Part shown: positions 35,312 to 55,687 of the stretch, one piece after another
Position numbering within the stretch: position 1 is the stretch's first letter
Layout: every line of letters begins with the position of its first letter
Notes under the pieces: model-generated
The model's database searches: none
Told to the model about the DNA's origin: nothing
Seen by the model: only the letters and a program-made list of their open reading frames with translations
NCBI RefSeq assembly: GCF_016859285.1
Contig: NC_053420.1
Coordinates: 31,256,545-31,320,544 of the forward strand
Direction of reading: 5' to 3'
Length of the DNA stretch: 64,000 nt
From: Xiphias gladius
Lineage: Eukaryota; Chordata; Actinopteri; Istiophoriformes; Xiphiidae
Made by a program: the position numbers and the translations under genes

Positions 35312-37883
35312 TCACTTGGAGTGAGGTACTCGGCTCCAGCTGGCCCTCTCTCTGGTGTGAAGCCTGAAGTGGGTGTTGAGGTGTGCTGACTGGTTGAAAC
35401 ATTTCCCGCAGACATGGCAGCGGAAGGGCTTCTCTCCGGTGTGGATGCGGTGGTGCCTCTTCAGCATGCTGACCGTAGTGAAGCTCTTCCGGCACACTGC
35501 ACAGCTGTACGGCTTCTCCTTAGTGTGCCAGCGCATGTGGACCTCCAGCTGGCAGGCGAAGCTGAAGCCCTTTCCACACTCTTTACAGCTGTGCCACCTC
35601 TGGATGCTCTGGCTCGGGTGAGAGGAGCGAGGCAGAGGCGGCTTCAGGGACCTCACATTCTTGATCTGCAGTATGTGTGCGCTCTGTTTGCCATTTGAGC
35701 GGAGTAACCCTTTCATCTGCTGGTCTGTTTTCGGAGTCCTGTGACTCTTTGCAGTACTGGCACAAGAATCCCTCTGAGCCGCTCTACAGTTTGACAGAAC
35801 AGTCAGAGAGGATGGTAAGCTGCTGGCTGGCTGCTGTTTCCTGTCGTCCTTTCGGTCACTCTCTGCCTTAATCTCCTGGGATGCTAGAGGAGGTGGGGAG
35901 AAGCTTTGTTTGCCGCACACTTTGTCGGCTGGTGGAGGATGTGACCTGTGTAGTGTCTCAACATGACTAGAGTTTCCTTCCTCTGAGTCTCTTGCATCCT
36001 GCAAACAATCTGTCTGAATGTGTCTGAGTTTTGGTTCTTCTTTAACTTGTGGCAGTAGCTCCACACTGCGTCTCCGCTCAGACTCACAGGGCTGACCATC
36101 TTCTTGGGGCTGGACAGAGTGGGGTTCTGAAAGGTGACCAACATCACAGTCATGCCAGGTGTCTTTGAATGAAAATATTAGTGTGTCTCTTCTAGGGATG
36201 TCTCAACCTGACATGCAAGGTCGTTTGGATTCTTTACCGTATAAACAAAACTTCACCTAAACTCCATTCAAAAATCTGCTGATTTAATCTTGCCTTGCTT
36301 ATCAGGAATCATACATACATGTGTATGTAACTTCACCCTTTGATGAAATTAATAGGTTCCACTGCTAAATTTACATGTCTCTCTCTCATATGTGTTGACA
36401 TTTGTATGATTAAACTCCCGTCATTTTTCCTTTGGGTGGCAGCTTTTCACAAACTGTGGGATCTTAGTACGAATCATAGCTATTTTAAGTAGCGTTTTTA
36501 TTTCCTTTACCTTCACTTTGCCGGACCAAAAATGTTCAATTTCCCCAATGACCTGATTCATTTCTTTAGGAAAAACATACATTAACTTGGTCCAGTGATG
36601 TGGCCTCAAGTCTGTACTTCTGTTCAGGTTTAAGCTTTGACATAATCTAGCTGCTCTTTCAGATCTCTCAGCAGTTGGCACCTATTTTCTTTTTTGTTTT
36701 TGAGATGGATCGCAGGACGGAAAGGTCTGCCCCCCCCTCCCCAACATGTTGCGTTATTATGCCATTAAAAATATGCCGCTCTCCTTCACTGAATCACTAA
36801 CAGAGCTATCAGGTCCCTTCTCCGGCTGTTATTGTAAAATCCCATTATGATAGTGTATTCTGGAACAGTTTTTGTCGTCAACCTCTGTTGGAAAAAAATA
36901 TGGTTGCTATCACAAAATTTCTTAATTGTCCATCATATAGATTCTAAATTGAATCTGAATCCCAATAGCTATGTAAATGTTGCTTATATGACGTCCACAC
37001 TAAATCTGGTCTCCGTTCACACTGGCTATGGCAAAATATTATTCTCGGCAACCTGATTATGAACATGTGCTCCTGATGTTCTGTAATTCAGATTACTGCT
37101 CCGAGACGCAATCCTGTCAATGCATCTCTTCTGTTAGCCAAATTTTATATTCAGAAGCACATTTTCAGAAAATGAATCTCTGAGGGCAATTGGAACTAAA
37201 TCAAATTTAAAAAAAATATCACAGTAAGTATCATAGCATTAGCTCAACGTCGATATTTGACATGATTTGCCACAATATTCAAGTCTTAAATCAACCTCCA
37301 ATTTTCTTGTTTGAGAATGTCTCACGACACCGTTACAAGGAGGGACAAGAATAGGTCATATGGACCGAGGCTTGATCATCAGAATCGCTCTATCCATCAG
37401 GTCTAGCTACACAAATGCTGGTTTCTGGGGGGGGTCAGTTCCATTTATCAACCCACACTCCTGACTGTTATGTGCCGATTACTACGACTGATCGATTCCA
37501 TAACTTCTTGCCCTCCCAGCTCTACTGTCAGTTTTCAAAAATAAACCAGATGTAATCTATGACACAGGCTGCGTGGAACTGTACCCATGAGCACAGCTCC
37601 ATTAAAAGGATCTATTTTGAATGGGCTTTGGCGAGACGTTCCGTTCATCAGTGAGCAGAGCATATAAACTGCAAGTGTTGGGCTACTGGTCCTCACCCGG
37701 TTGCAGTAGCAGCCGCTGGACGGCTACATTGAGGAGCCGCTTGAGCCGCTCGTTCTCCTCTTTGGAGCGCAGGATCTCGCTCTGATACTCCACCACCGCG
37801 TCTTTCACGGCGCGGAAAATCTCCTCGCCGGCCGCCGTGAGCCTATCGTTCAGGAACACGTTCAGCAGCTCCAGTTTGCTCAT
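35312..37883 (-). CDS. C2H2 zinc-finger protein, two coding exons, 333 residues
   Basis: Probable sequence-specific DNA-binding nuclear protein. Exon 1 (37883-37697) starts [19 protein letters not shown], an N-terminal stretch I recognise from many fish zinc-finger genes, and continues into a charged, leucine-heptad segment that is probably a coiled coil (residues 1-62). Its donor is CCGG|GTGAGG. Exon 2 (36126-35312) opens after CTTTCAG and the phase matches (codon split 1/2). Residues 63-240 are low-complexity and hydrophilic, with VKEEP and EIKAESD acidic patches. Three fingers follow at about residues 243-263, 271-291 and 299-319 ([16 protein letters not shown] and CHVCGKCF starts, each ending H-x3-H), joined by TKEKPY and TGEKPF linkers. 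The protein ends about 14 residues after the last finger. Three fingers is few for this class, but no truncation is visible. I do not know the orthologue. The 1.57-kb intron holds an unexplained 86-codon open frame. Confidence 0.88.
36127..37696 (-). other. Intron of the zinc-finger gene
   Basis: It lies between the two coding exons. A minus-strand open frame at 36421-36681 reads [20 protein letters not shown] in part, with no recognised family and no evident splice borders. The rest is AT-rich without clear repeats. Confidence 0.7.
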
Positions 37884-38339
37884 GGTTTCCGCCGCCGCCG
37901 ACTCCGAAGGGGGGGGAACGTCCTTCTGTTTACATCCAATAACCTGGAAACAGAAGCACACCGGCCTCTGCATCCCGTTGCTGTTCCCAGAGGCTCCGGC
38001 GGTTTGTCACGCCACCTGCTGGACCGGAGCCTCCACCGCACTGCGAATTCAAAGTGGTGGTTTTAAATGTACTTTACCCAGTTGTCACAACACTGATACG
38101 ATCCCAGTTCTACTTTCTTCTTTTTCAGAAAAATAACTGGATATCGTCTGTTAACCTCAACCTTCCGCATCATACATTGCATGTGGAACAATTGTTAAAT
38201 ACTTTGAAAATACTATCTTGTTGGTATGGCCAGGCAGGGTTTACAATTTACAACTCTATCTTAGAGAAATACTCCGGTGCCTTATATACGCTGAAACAGG
38301 TTTTCTTTCTGTAATCGTTCCTCCTGTTCATTAAAAGAT

Positions 38340-38905
38340 CCCTTATGCACTCCCAGTGTCCACAGTCCTGTGTAAGAAGGCCTGTGGGCAGGAAGCTTCT
38401 CCCTTCTCCAAAAGGGATCTCTGGAGCTCAGCTGACCATCGGGTCCTTGGTCACCAGTGTTACCAGGGCCCCCTTGCCCCTGAATGCTGAGTTTGCCCAG
38501 GCAGCCAGCTCTAGGAAGAGTCCTGGTTGTTCCAGACTTCTTCCACTGAAGAACTGTGGAGGCGGCTACGCTCTCATGAACCTTCGATGCAACAGAAAAT
38601 TTTTTGTAGCCTTCCCCAGATCTGTCCCTCGACACAATCCCGTCTCTGAGCTCTGCAGGCAGTTCCTACGACCTCATGGCTTCGTTTTTGCTCTGGTGTG
38701 CATTGTCAGCTGTGAGACCTTATATAGACAGGTGTGGGCCTTTATAAATCATGTCCAATCAATTGATTTAACACAGGTGGACTCCATTATTAAATATAGC
38801 TTGATTTGCGAAAAAATAGATTTAAATGATTTCAGGATCAGGCTGCAACATAACAAAATGTGAAAAAAGTGAAGGGGTCCGAATACTTTCTGAATGCACT
38901 GTATA
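38340..38905 (-). pseudogene. Tc1-like element, 5' part with transposase N-terminal remnant
   Basis: Read on the minus strand, the element starts at about 38903 with TACAGTGCATTCAGAAAGTA followed by TTCGGACCCCTTCAC, a terminal repeat common among fish Tc1-like elements. Downstream, in the frame 38635-38282, EGYKKFSVASKVHESVAAST, VLQWKKSGTTRTLPRAGC and a LSIQGQGG-like stretch correspond to the DNA-binding region and the linker after it. The catalytic domain is missing, so the copy is truncated at its 3' end. The overlapping plus frame (38345-38863) is a shadow of this element. Confidence 0.82.
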
Positions 38906-38909
38906 AAAT

Positions 38910-39630
38910 GGGTTAATCGGTATTGCTAATTGATGGATGGATTCCTTGGTTCAAATCCCAACTTTGACCACCTGTTGTGATTTTACTAAATAAAGCAGGA
39001 TATTATCGGACAAAGTTTCACTGTCGCCATGATTCCTTCCTTTCCCATGTCCTAAATGCATAAGGGTGATAACCTGGTATTTTTATGTTTTTCTTCAGTA
39101 ACTGTCCCTGTAATTAGGCTATAACAAAGAGTTTTTTCTTTGGACAACATGTGCATTACACACAAACAACTGAGTATTTCTTACGTTGTATTCCTTGTTA
39201 TATAAATCTAAAATAGAGACTTTCCATAATTTGTGTATAATAATCCCTTTGTGAATATTGGTAACAATCGCATTGTTTAGGCTATCATTTTTTTGTTGTT
39301 GAGGTGAATAAATATAATGAGCTAGATTATTGCTAGATTATTACTGATCCAAAACAGTGCTGTTTTTTTGGCGGATTAGCAGAAAAAAAGAGCAAATTCG
39401 GAGCGAGTTTTTCCCCCTGGGAGCACAGAGCGAGAAAAACCAAAGAAAACCAGAAAGGGGCGCAATAGAGCAGAGCGCACGCAGAAACACGTGGCTGGGG
39501 GCGGAGTTTATTTTTGCTCAACTCCACTCACGCGCTCTAGTGGCCATGCAAATAGCTGAAGTTTCAGCATCTTTAATGAATGCGGAGGACACCATTCATC
39601 ATTCATTTACAACCTACCCCACAAGGGTGG
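38910..39630. other. Non-coding stretch, no gene recognised
   Basis: AT-rich, then a short GC-richer piece near 39400-39540. No exon or repeat ends recognised. Confidence 0.45.
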
Positions 39631-39639
39631 ACTGTCCCA

Positions 39640-40012
39640 AACACTAAATCACACTTGCACATAGTGCTGCCTGTTCTCCCCAAACATTTTCCCAGGAGAG
39701 TTGTAAAGAGTCGAGCTGCTCTTCAGGTAAATTTCAGCTCCAGTGAATCCTTTAAGCCTTTAGCTGCTGCTCTGCTCTTCTTCTTTACCACAGTGAGCAT
39801 TCTGTGTTGTTCCTCTGAAGCCACCTTAGTGGGCGCCCACTTCCGGGCAGAGCAGCCACAGAACTCAATCGTTTCCATTTATAGGCAGTTTGTCTGACTT
39901 TGGACTGATTAGTATCTAAACTCTTTGAGATGACTCTGTAACTCTTTCCAGCTTGATGCAAATAATTCAATTCTTGGCCCTAAGTCTTCGGAGATCTTTT
40001 TTCTGAGCCATG
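39640..40012 (-). pseudogene. Another Tc1-like transposase fragment (DNA-binding region)
   Basis: On the minus strand an ATG at about 40009 begins MAQKKDLRRLR. After a frame change, 39970-39785 reads MNYLHQAGKSYRVISKSLDT, then NQSKVRQTAYKWKRLSSVAALPGSGRP-type sequence in order, the paired helix-turn-helix and GRP linker of a Tc1 transposase. The catalytic domain is absent. It belongs to a different subfamily from the copies at 11.7 and 31.8 kb, judging by residue differences. Confidence 0.82.
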
Positions 40013-40014
40013 GT

Positions 40015-41800
40015 TCACAGTGGTTCATGGTTCAACAGCAAACTCAAAATGTTTTATTGTTTTTTATAAGTCAAAGTAGCTCTAACCCACACCTCCAATC
40101 TGGTTTCACTGACTCGACTCCAGCTTTGTTAACTCCTGGCTCCACTTAGATTCTGTCGATTACATTAGTCCATGGGTTCACATCCTTTTCCCAACCTACA
40201 CTGTGAATGTTTGAATGATGTATTCAAAACAGGACAAGAACAACACAATGATTTCTGTGTTATTAGTTAAAATAGATTGTGTTTGGTCATAATGTAACTT
40301 GACAAGATTAATTTAAATGCATTTTAATCAAATGCAACTTTTTACTTTTTTCTATTTTATGTTTTTGTTTTATGATATGACTATGTATGTGTTTATTACT
40401 ATGTTTTTTTTTCACTGTGACAATTTATTTTTTTTTTTTTTTGTTTGTGAAAGAAATGTGAAAATCAAAGAAAAAAGTTTCATGAAATCAGACTGCCAAA
40501 AAAAGTTAAACAAAAAAAATGAGTTAAAAAAATCAAGGAGTAAAAATCTTCTTTCTAAAAGTTCTCTTTGTGTGTGTTTCCCTGTTGAGCTGCAGTGGAA
40601 GGATAGTCACAAAGAGGGGGTGTCCTAAAAAAAAGAACTTGAACTTTGAAAGTCAGTGAGTTTTAGTCCTCATACTATTAATACCATACCATTACTATAC
40701 ATTTTATTTATTTTTTAAAAATTTTTTTGTTGCTTTTATTGGATTTTGATTTTATCACATCACATTATGAGTTAGTTAGGAGTCTTTTATTTATTGGCCA
40801 TCATGAACAGAGGGAAAACCTGTTTCAGTGTTCACAATCACTATGTAAAGTCACTATGTAACATTGTGTTTAGTCAAATCTAGATCAGTAGTCAAAACAG
40901 AAGGGTAAAGTAGTTATATTTTAAGTTAAAAACCAGTGGTTGGTTTGTGAGCTGGGCATATCTTGAAGCTGCCACGTGTTGTCTGCTAGGGGCATGCTAA
41001 ATATTTTAATTGGAAGTGATCATACAATACATACAGCTGCATATGTGCTGCATATAAGCAAACAATAGGCAAACAAAGCCAAGTTTTTGAAAATTTTTTT
41101 TCTAAAAATTCTAACAAATATACTTACCTGATTTCAGATGTTGAATTCCAGTGGTTTTCCATACTAGAATCCTAATCTAAACTAAATGTAAACTCTGCCT
41201 CCACATTCCTGGTTATATATTATCAGGGCTGTATTATTTCTATTATTTCACAAATGCAACATCGTCATCGATGACTTCCCACTGCCCAACACTGCCACTG
41301 GAGAAAGTAAATAGACATGGAATTTTTTTTTTTCGTTTTTTTTTTTTCTCTCTTTTTTGCTCTTTTTTTCAAATGCATTACTTTAATTTTACTAAAATCA
41401 ATAAAAATGTGTTTGATGATGTTGGCTGCTGTAGATGCATAGGGTACAGCCGGGTTATTACTGGTTCGTGTACCAAGTATAATTTATAAGAGATGGTTCC
41501 TTTTGTATTATGGATAATGTGCCTCGTGCTCTTTTGGGTGCTTTTCCTTTCACATTCACATAATAGTAAAGGCATAAAGATACTAGCTAGTTCATAGCAC
41601 CACGGCCAGTCGTGCAGATAGAGTAAAAAGGCTTTGTCACAGCTCTTGCTGTTTTCTTCTAAGTGGTACATTGAAACTTGTTCATTTTTCTTTGACAAAC
41701 ATGGGAGCTGTACTGGCTGAGCTCATTTTGACAAGTGTTTTTATTCATGAAGCTATAGTGTGGCCTTTGTCTTCACAAACGTGTATATTAGCAGCGCTTT
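40015..41800. other. Non-coding, T-rich stretch
   Basis: Long T and A runs (for example 40425-40442 and 41320-41350). Open frames such as 40317-40628 are products of this composition. No gene recognised. Confidence 0.5.
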
Positions 41801-42129
41801 GTAATTGAAGGTTGTCTCAGATATTTTTCTACTGTGGGCCATCCCATCATTGCGCCTGCCTGCCTGTGACACCAACAGCGTGCACTGTGTTGATCATTTC
41901 CGCCTCTTCTGGAAACCTGGTCACCTCTTCGGAGTACGGCGTCCTCCATCATCCTGCTGCCCGTCAAAGCATCATGTTCAGTCCAGTGCTGATCTTTCCA
42001 CCCCATGTGATCGACTGTTTACATCTCACGCCCCCCTCCTGAAACATCCACCTCCGGCTAGTCATCAGAGTGCTGTCCCCTACACTAGCTCCCCCTCGGC
42101 CGTCATTAACCCTCTCCCCGGACTTTTTC

Positions 42130-44165
42130 CCCATACAGACAATTATTAAATCCTTTATACTTAATGATTTATTCACTTCAAAAAGTCAAGACTTTCCTTT
42201 TATAACCTAGACTTGGCAAAGGACTATTGATTATGGCCCTCTAATTGAACTGTGCCCGCCTGATTGTGCTTTTTCTTGCACTCTGAGGTCCTTGGGCCGG
42301 GGTGGAGGACTCGCTGTGGTCTTCAGGAACTGTTTCCAGTTTTCTCCACTCTTGACTTGCAGAAAGCTAAAGTTGGCCGTTCTGTTCCCTTTATTGCATT
42401 TTGATCTACCATCCACCTGGTTTTAACAGATCTTTTATATCTGAATTCAGTGATTTTTAAAAAATCCTCCATCATAAGGTTGGACAGAGTTATTATCGTG
42501 GGTGATTTTAATATTCAAGTTGATGTTGTCTCTTGCAGCTTTGCAGCTGATTTTCTTAATTTCAGTGAGTCTTTTCATTTTATTCAACACGTGTCTGGTC
42601 CCACAAACATTGGGGGGGCATACTCTAGACCTGGATTTTACACATGGTTTAAATATTGACTCCATTTCTGGTTAAACAACTCTATTCCTTGTTTCCGGTA
42701 TAAATGTCGGAGGGCAATCCACTTCATGTTCACTGGCTTTATTACAAAGACCTTTTAACTGATTAGATATGATTAAAATATGATTAAAGACACAAGGGCT
42801 TCTTATTTTGCCAATCTTATTTTACACTAGTAAACACAACCTCAAAGTCAGTTTGACACTAATAATAACATTGTTCACCGCACCTCCTGATGTGCCTCTT
42901 TTTGTCAAATAAAGACTGCAGTCATTTTCTTTCATTCTTGTGGATAAGATCTGAAAGTGTCAGGGCTAGCATTACCCCCTCTTCTACTCTCCACTTATCC
43001 AATTCGGCCATCAATTTTGGACTCATTCTCTCCCATTTCCCTGCAGGACCTCACTAAGCATGTGGACAGCATGAAATCCTCCTCCAGTCCTCAGGATATT
43101 TTACCTACGTCCGTGCTTATAAATGCTCTTGAGTCTATAGGTCCAATCCTGGTCTCTATTATAAATAGTGCCCTGCTATCTCGCTGTGTCCCAGCTTATT
43201 TTAAACATGCAGTTCCTCAGCCTCTTTGTGAAAAAAGCTATTCTTGATCCAACTATTCCAAATAACTAAAGGCCCATATCCAAGCTGTCTTCTATTTAAA
43301 AAAAATTAGAAAACATTTTAGATACATTCCAGGCTGATTTCCATCATAAGTATTCCATAGAAACTGCTCTTCTCAGAGTCACCAATGACATAACGATTTC
43401 TTCTGATGTGGGTGAGTTTTCCATTTTAGTGCTGCTGGATCTTAGCGCAGATTTTGACACTGTGGATCACAGAATCATGACTGAAAGGCTTAGGCAGTGG
43501 GTGGGTGTCTCTGGGAGTGCCCTGAACTGGTTTTCTTCCTATCTCTCACAAAGTGTTTTTTCTGTGTCACTTGGTCCCTACAGGTCTGAAAACTGCTGCT
43601 CTGTCCTGAGGTGTACCTCAAGGGTTCTGTCTTGGGTCCTATACTTTTTGCTCTATATGTGCTTCCCTTAGATCACATTATTAGCAAATTCAGCGGTATA
43701 TCCTATCACGGTTGTGCTGATGATATTCAGTTGTATGTCTCCTTTAAGCCTGATAACACCGAAAAACTCTCTGTTTTGCACAACTGTGTGATTGCCATTA
43801 AGGACTGGATGTTTGACAGCTTCTTACAGCTAAACACAGATATGAAAGAGGTTCTCATCATTGCTCCAGATAGTACTAGTTAGTGGCTCCTACGATTGCC
43901 TCAATTATACAGTCAAATTTAAGAAATCTCAGTGTTATCTTTGATAATGCTATGCATTTTGAGTACTATGTTAAATCACTGAACCGTACGTGTTTTTTAA
44001 AACAAAGAAATATCACAAAGCACAGGTCTGTTGTTGTCAAAACCTGAATTTCAGATTATTATTCACGCTTTTCTGTCCTCCCAGGTGGACTACTGTAATT
44101 CCCTTTTCAGTTGTCTTGGCAAATCATCTCTGAACCGTTTACAAATGGTCCAGAATGCCCCATAA
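42130..44165 (+). pseudogene. Decayed LINE with endonuclease and reverse transcriptase remnants
   Basis: The pieces follow the usual non-LTR order in shifting plus frames. An endonuclease part lies at about 42200-42660 (a tryptophan at the ETW-like site near 42215, LRSLGRGGGLAVVFRN near 42280-42330, and VIIVGDFNIQVD near 42490, the catalytic GDFN motif). A HTLDL-like stretch follows. At 42957-43247 comes a pre-RT segment, at 43408-43500 LVLLDLSADFDTVDHRI (RT motif A with catalytic aspartate), and at 43611-43883 GSVLGPILFALYVLPLDHII and then GCADDIQLYVSF, where the catalytic YADD has become CADD. The C-terminal SSQVDYCNSLFSCLGK-like region is near 44075-44130. Frames are broken several times. 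It belongs to the L2/CR1/jockey-like group; sequence from 41810 may be its 5' region. Confidence 0.87.
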
Positions 44166-44169
44166 ATGT

Positions 44170-45845
44170 AATAATTCTTCATTATAAATTCTGGCATTGT
44201 TTTGTTAGATTGCTTAGTATTGATCAGTGAAGGTGTACACGACGTGGGCTGGTACTATCTGGAAAAAAATGTAGCAATTCATAAAATTAAGGTTAATTTT
44301 ACTTGTGTATTGTACCCCTCCTGCAATTGTAGGACTGAATGTCAACCTATCAAAAGATAAAAGGATTTGATAAAAAAGATTTTTTGATAAAAAGATTTTT
44401 TGTAATCAAATAAAGAATGTTAATGGATTGTTATGAATCAGGGGTGTAAATTTAATGTATTACTTTCACACTAAGTCGGCAGATAATTTAGATAAACTCA
44501 GAATTTTTATAGAGAAAACAGGATAAACTCATTAAGACTTTTTGAAACTGTCTTGTGAAGGAACTGTAAGTTATCAATTTTCATTCTAATCTTTCAAGTA
44601 GAGGCAAGTTTAATTTTAATTTAAGAAACATGAAACATGTAGAAACGTTAAATTGAAGAGGTTACAGAAGTCAAAACTAGTGTGAAATCAAACTACTGGG
44701 ATTCAGAATACAAAAGAACCTGACTGACAGTTCATATTACTGATCTTTCTAAGAAGGTGAAAATGGCAGGGAAGGATGGACGAGTTGCAAGGGAAATTAA
44801 TAAGGATTTAGGAAAACACAGCCCCGTTGCTGAGAGAATACGACTGCACTCACACTAGGCTACGTAATTAGCGGATTTTATGGACGTGAATGGTGCGTCG
44901 ATTGAAAGGTTGATGCCGCAAGGAATTGTGGGACAGCATTATCTCCTTTCCTTTCGTAAAGGATGGCAAAGTGTACTCTATGCCAAAGGTAAGAAAGGAC
45001 TCACTGAAACCCCCTTCGTTAGCATTTAGGGAATTCGACCAGCTCTTATTATGGCTGCCACTTAGATACTTCCGGGTCATTTCACCGTTAGGAACCTTCC
45101 TAAACAAAAGGGCTCTTTTTTAACAGCAGCCATTGTTTCATCTCTTAAGTGTGTAAAAGAAAGATGAGCAGATTGTCATCCCAGAAGTTTCAATGTACCA
45201 AAGCAACAGGAGCCGCGACAAAGCGTATTTACGGTTTCTGCACGACCGACAGTTGTGCTATGTATTCACAACTATGAGCATGTGAAAGTGGACAGTCACC
45301 AAAAGTGCGCCAAGACACAACGTCCAATATACAAGATGAACCATCTCGGATAAATTATACCTCGTACACGAACCATTACCGCACAAACATACACCAAGTT
45401 AGAAGTGTATTATGTACACAGAGCTATAACTAATGCACTCCACTCCAAAAGTCCTGCAGTAAGTCCTGCTTTCATGAATGTTAGAATATTCAGTCTTTGT
45501 TGATTCAATGTTATGGTCATTCTGGATTCTGCAGTTTGCAGTGCTGCTGTTAAGATGTATTGGGTTATACTAGATATTCTGTCCACTTCCTTCATATCAT
45601 GTTTGTAATCTCATTTTATTTCATATTATATACATACCTTTATCTCAGTCTTTTTTGAATGGAATCAAGGAAACAAACTCTGATGCTTATTAAAAACTAG
45701 GCTGAAAATAGAAATAAACTATCACTTGTTAATTTCTTTTATGTAACACCACCTGATGTTGGTCCCCAAACCTGGCAAAAAGTATTAGTTTAGTTCTATT
45801 TTAGATAATCAGTCAATTATTGATTTAACTGGTCATTAAAAGCAT
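44170..45845. other. Non-coding stretch, no gene recognised
   Basis: AT-rich. A block at about 44830-45125 has a different, GC-richer texture and overlapping frames on both strands; it may be an unidentified dispersed repeat, but I see no ends. Confidence 0.4.
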
Positions 45846-45849
45846 TTTT

Positions 45850-47045
45850 TTTATTTATTTACACAGCAATTTGTACAAGTCAATTTTAACAGTAATTTTG
45901 AGGAAATGGGTCAGGAAAGAGCAAACACATTAAGACGACAAGCTGATCTCATCTAAGATCACACAGATAAACAAACGATAGCACAAAAGCGAAAAAAACA
46001 AACAAAAAACTAAAGACAGCGTTGTCGAAATGAAATTCAGTGTTTGTTAATCATATAAAGAGCATACAAATATCAGAAACAGTCCCTGAGGTGTTCATTG
46101 ACAAAGACCAGAGAATGCTTAAACGTTTATCCCAGATTAGGTGTTTCAAAGTTTGCCCACTGAATAAAGGAACTGGTTAAAAAATAAACACAGATTTCAG
46201 TCAAACATTATAAAAACGACTCTGAGAGGGACAGTCACAGGCTGAAGGCGCACTCCATAAGATCTGAGTGGAAAAATCTATAAACCACATATACCTGAAG
46301 GATAAGACGATTCTCACCTTAACATGACTGATGGATTTTGTAAAATCCTTTCAGCCATAACCTCCTCTCAGGTTCTGACCTTTGCTGCTTTGTAGATGGG
46401 GTCAGCATTAAAGTAAAACCAATACTTTTAAATGTCTTATTCTGGGAACTAGCTGAGCAACGACAGTCTCATCGACTCATAAATTTAAAAACAAAAACAC
46501 AAGTAGTTAGGGGCAGGCTACTGTTAAGTGCAGCAGTATTCATTATTTCTATTTTCAGCTTGGTCTTCCCGTTGCATACTCAGTATACAAATATGACTTC
46601 TCTCTAAAGTGAGGCATTCATCATTCCCAACAATTAACATCATCCAGGAATTCTTGACAATCTCATGATGTTCTTAACAATTTCTCCCAGTACCGGAGCC
46701 TTTTTCATTTTTACTTCTCAGGGCCAAGGAAATTCTGGACATTGCTCAAAAACATGATAAAGAAAATCAAAACCCGCAGAATAAAGCCTGGGCCATAAGA
46801 TGATCACATGGGCAGGAAATGAAAAAAAGATTGTATATGAGAGAAGATGTCTAAAAGGTAAAGAACAAAAAATATGAACCTAAAGCTTAAAACGAGTTGC
46901 ACTACTGAGGGAAAAACAAAGTCATTAAAAATGCTCCATGGTGGATGTTGGATGATGGTCTTTGTTCACTTGTAAATACAGAATCACAAGACAAGGTTGT
47001 AGGTGAGTAATTGGGGCAGGGTGATGATTGTGCTCGATGGAGCCC
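45850..47045 (-). other. zc3h11a: Probable 3' untranslated region of zc3h11a
   Basis: Downstream of the stop codon on the minus strand there is no other gene. Overlapping AATAAA signals on the minus strand (plus-strand TTTATT at 45850-45855 and 45854-45859) would give a 3' untranslated region of about 1.2 kb. Nearer sites may also be used, so the end is an estimate. Confidence 0.4.
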
Positions 47046-54755
<7,710 letters not shown>

Positions 54756-55687
54756 GGTAATGCTGGTATATGCCTTGAGTGGCGGAGGTGATGAGGCTAC
54801 GAACTTTAAACCCAGCCGATGGTTCTCTTCAGGACCAACAGGAATCTCCCTGAAAACACAGAACACAGCCATATATCAAAAAGAAAAACCTTATTCCGTT
54901 AAATCAATTCTCGATGAAATCAAACATGTCTGCACACATAAAGTTATTAGAAGAGGCCTGTGTTTTTTTCTACACAGAATAGGCTGATATGTAAACATGA
55001 CTTGCTCCAATTTGTACATTTGGGATTATTAATCAAATTAAGTATAATCTTGTATCACACAAGAACAAGAGAAGCCACTGAGTTTTTAAAACAAGTTTTA
55101 CAGTAATCTGATTAAAAAAACTGAACTATTTCTGTGACTTGAATGCAATCATCAGTACAAAAGTCTCATAAAAACAATGGTGTGACTTAATGTCTGTTTG
55201 TTTGATGACACACAGCACCAGATTGTGGAACTTGCAAATCACTAGTAGCATCATATGCTTTATTTGACAGGCACTTGCCTGTATTTATATGTGGAGGAGC
55301 AAAAATATTGGTGAGAGAATCTTATTTTGTTGCTTTTTTTGTCAGATGACTTTAAGTTAAATATTTCTTTCAGCACAGTCCTTATTTTTTAAAGTCCGTC
55401 CTATCAAATAGTAAAAATCTCTATACTTCAGAAAGTCTTACTTAATAGTAAGATTCAACTGAAAAATAAGTAGAGAGAAAGAAAAAAATGTCTGAAATGA
55501 GATGTAAACAAAGAAATAAAACAGGGAAATGTGTTGACCTATCAGTGATGGTATTTTTCTTTGAATTAAATACACACTTCAAGAAATTTCCATTCAGATG
55601 GCCCGTAAGATTTCAGGTCTTAAACCAGGTAGTTTCACCTGTACTACCAAACTATTAAGCAATGTTTTAGCATAACTCCACCTTTAC

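Noticed and set aside
38345..38863. 172-codon plus-strand open frame
   Set aside because: It is the antisense shadow of a Tc1-like element whose transposase remnant and terminal repeat read on the minus strand.
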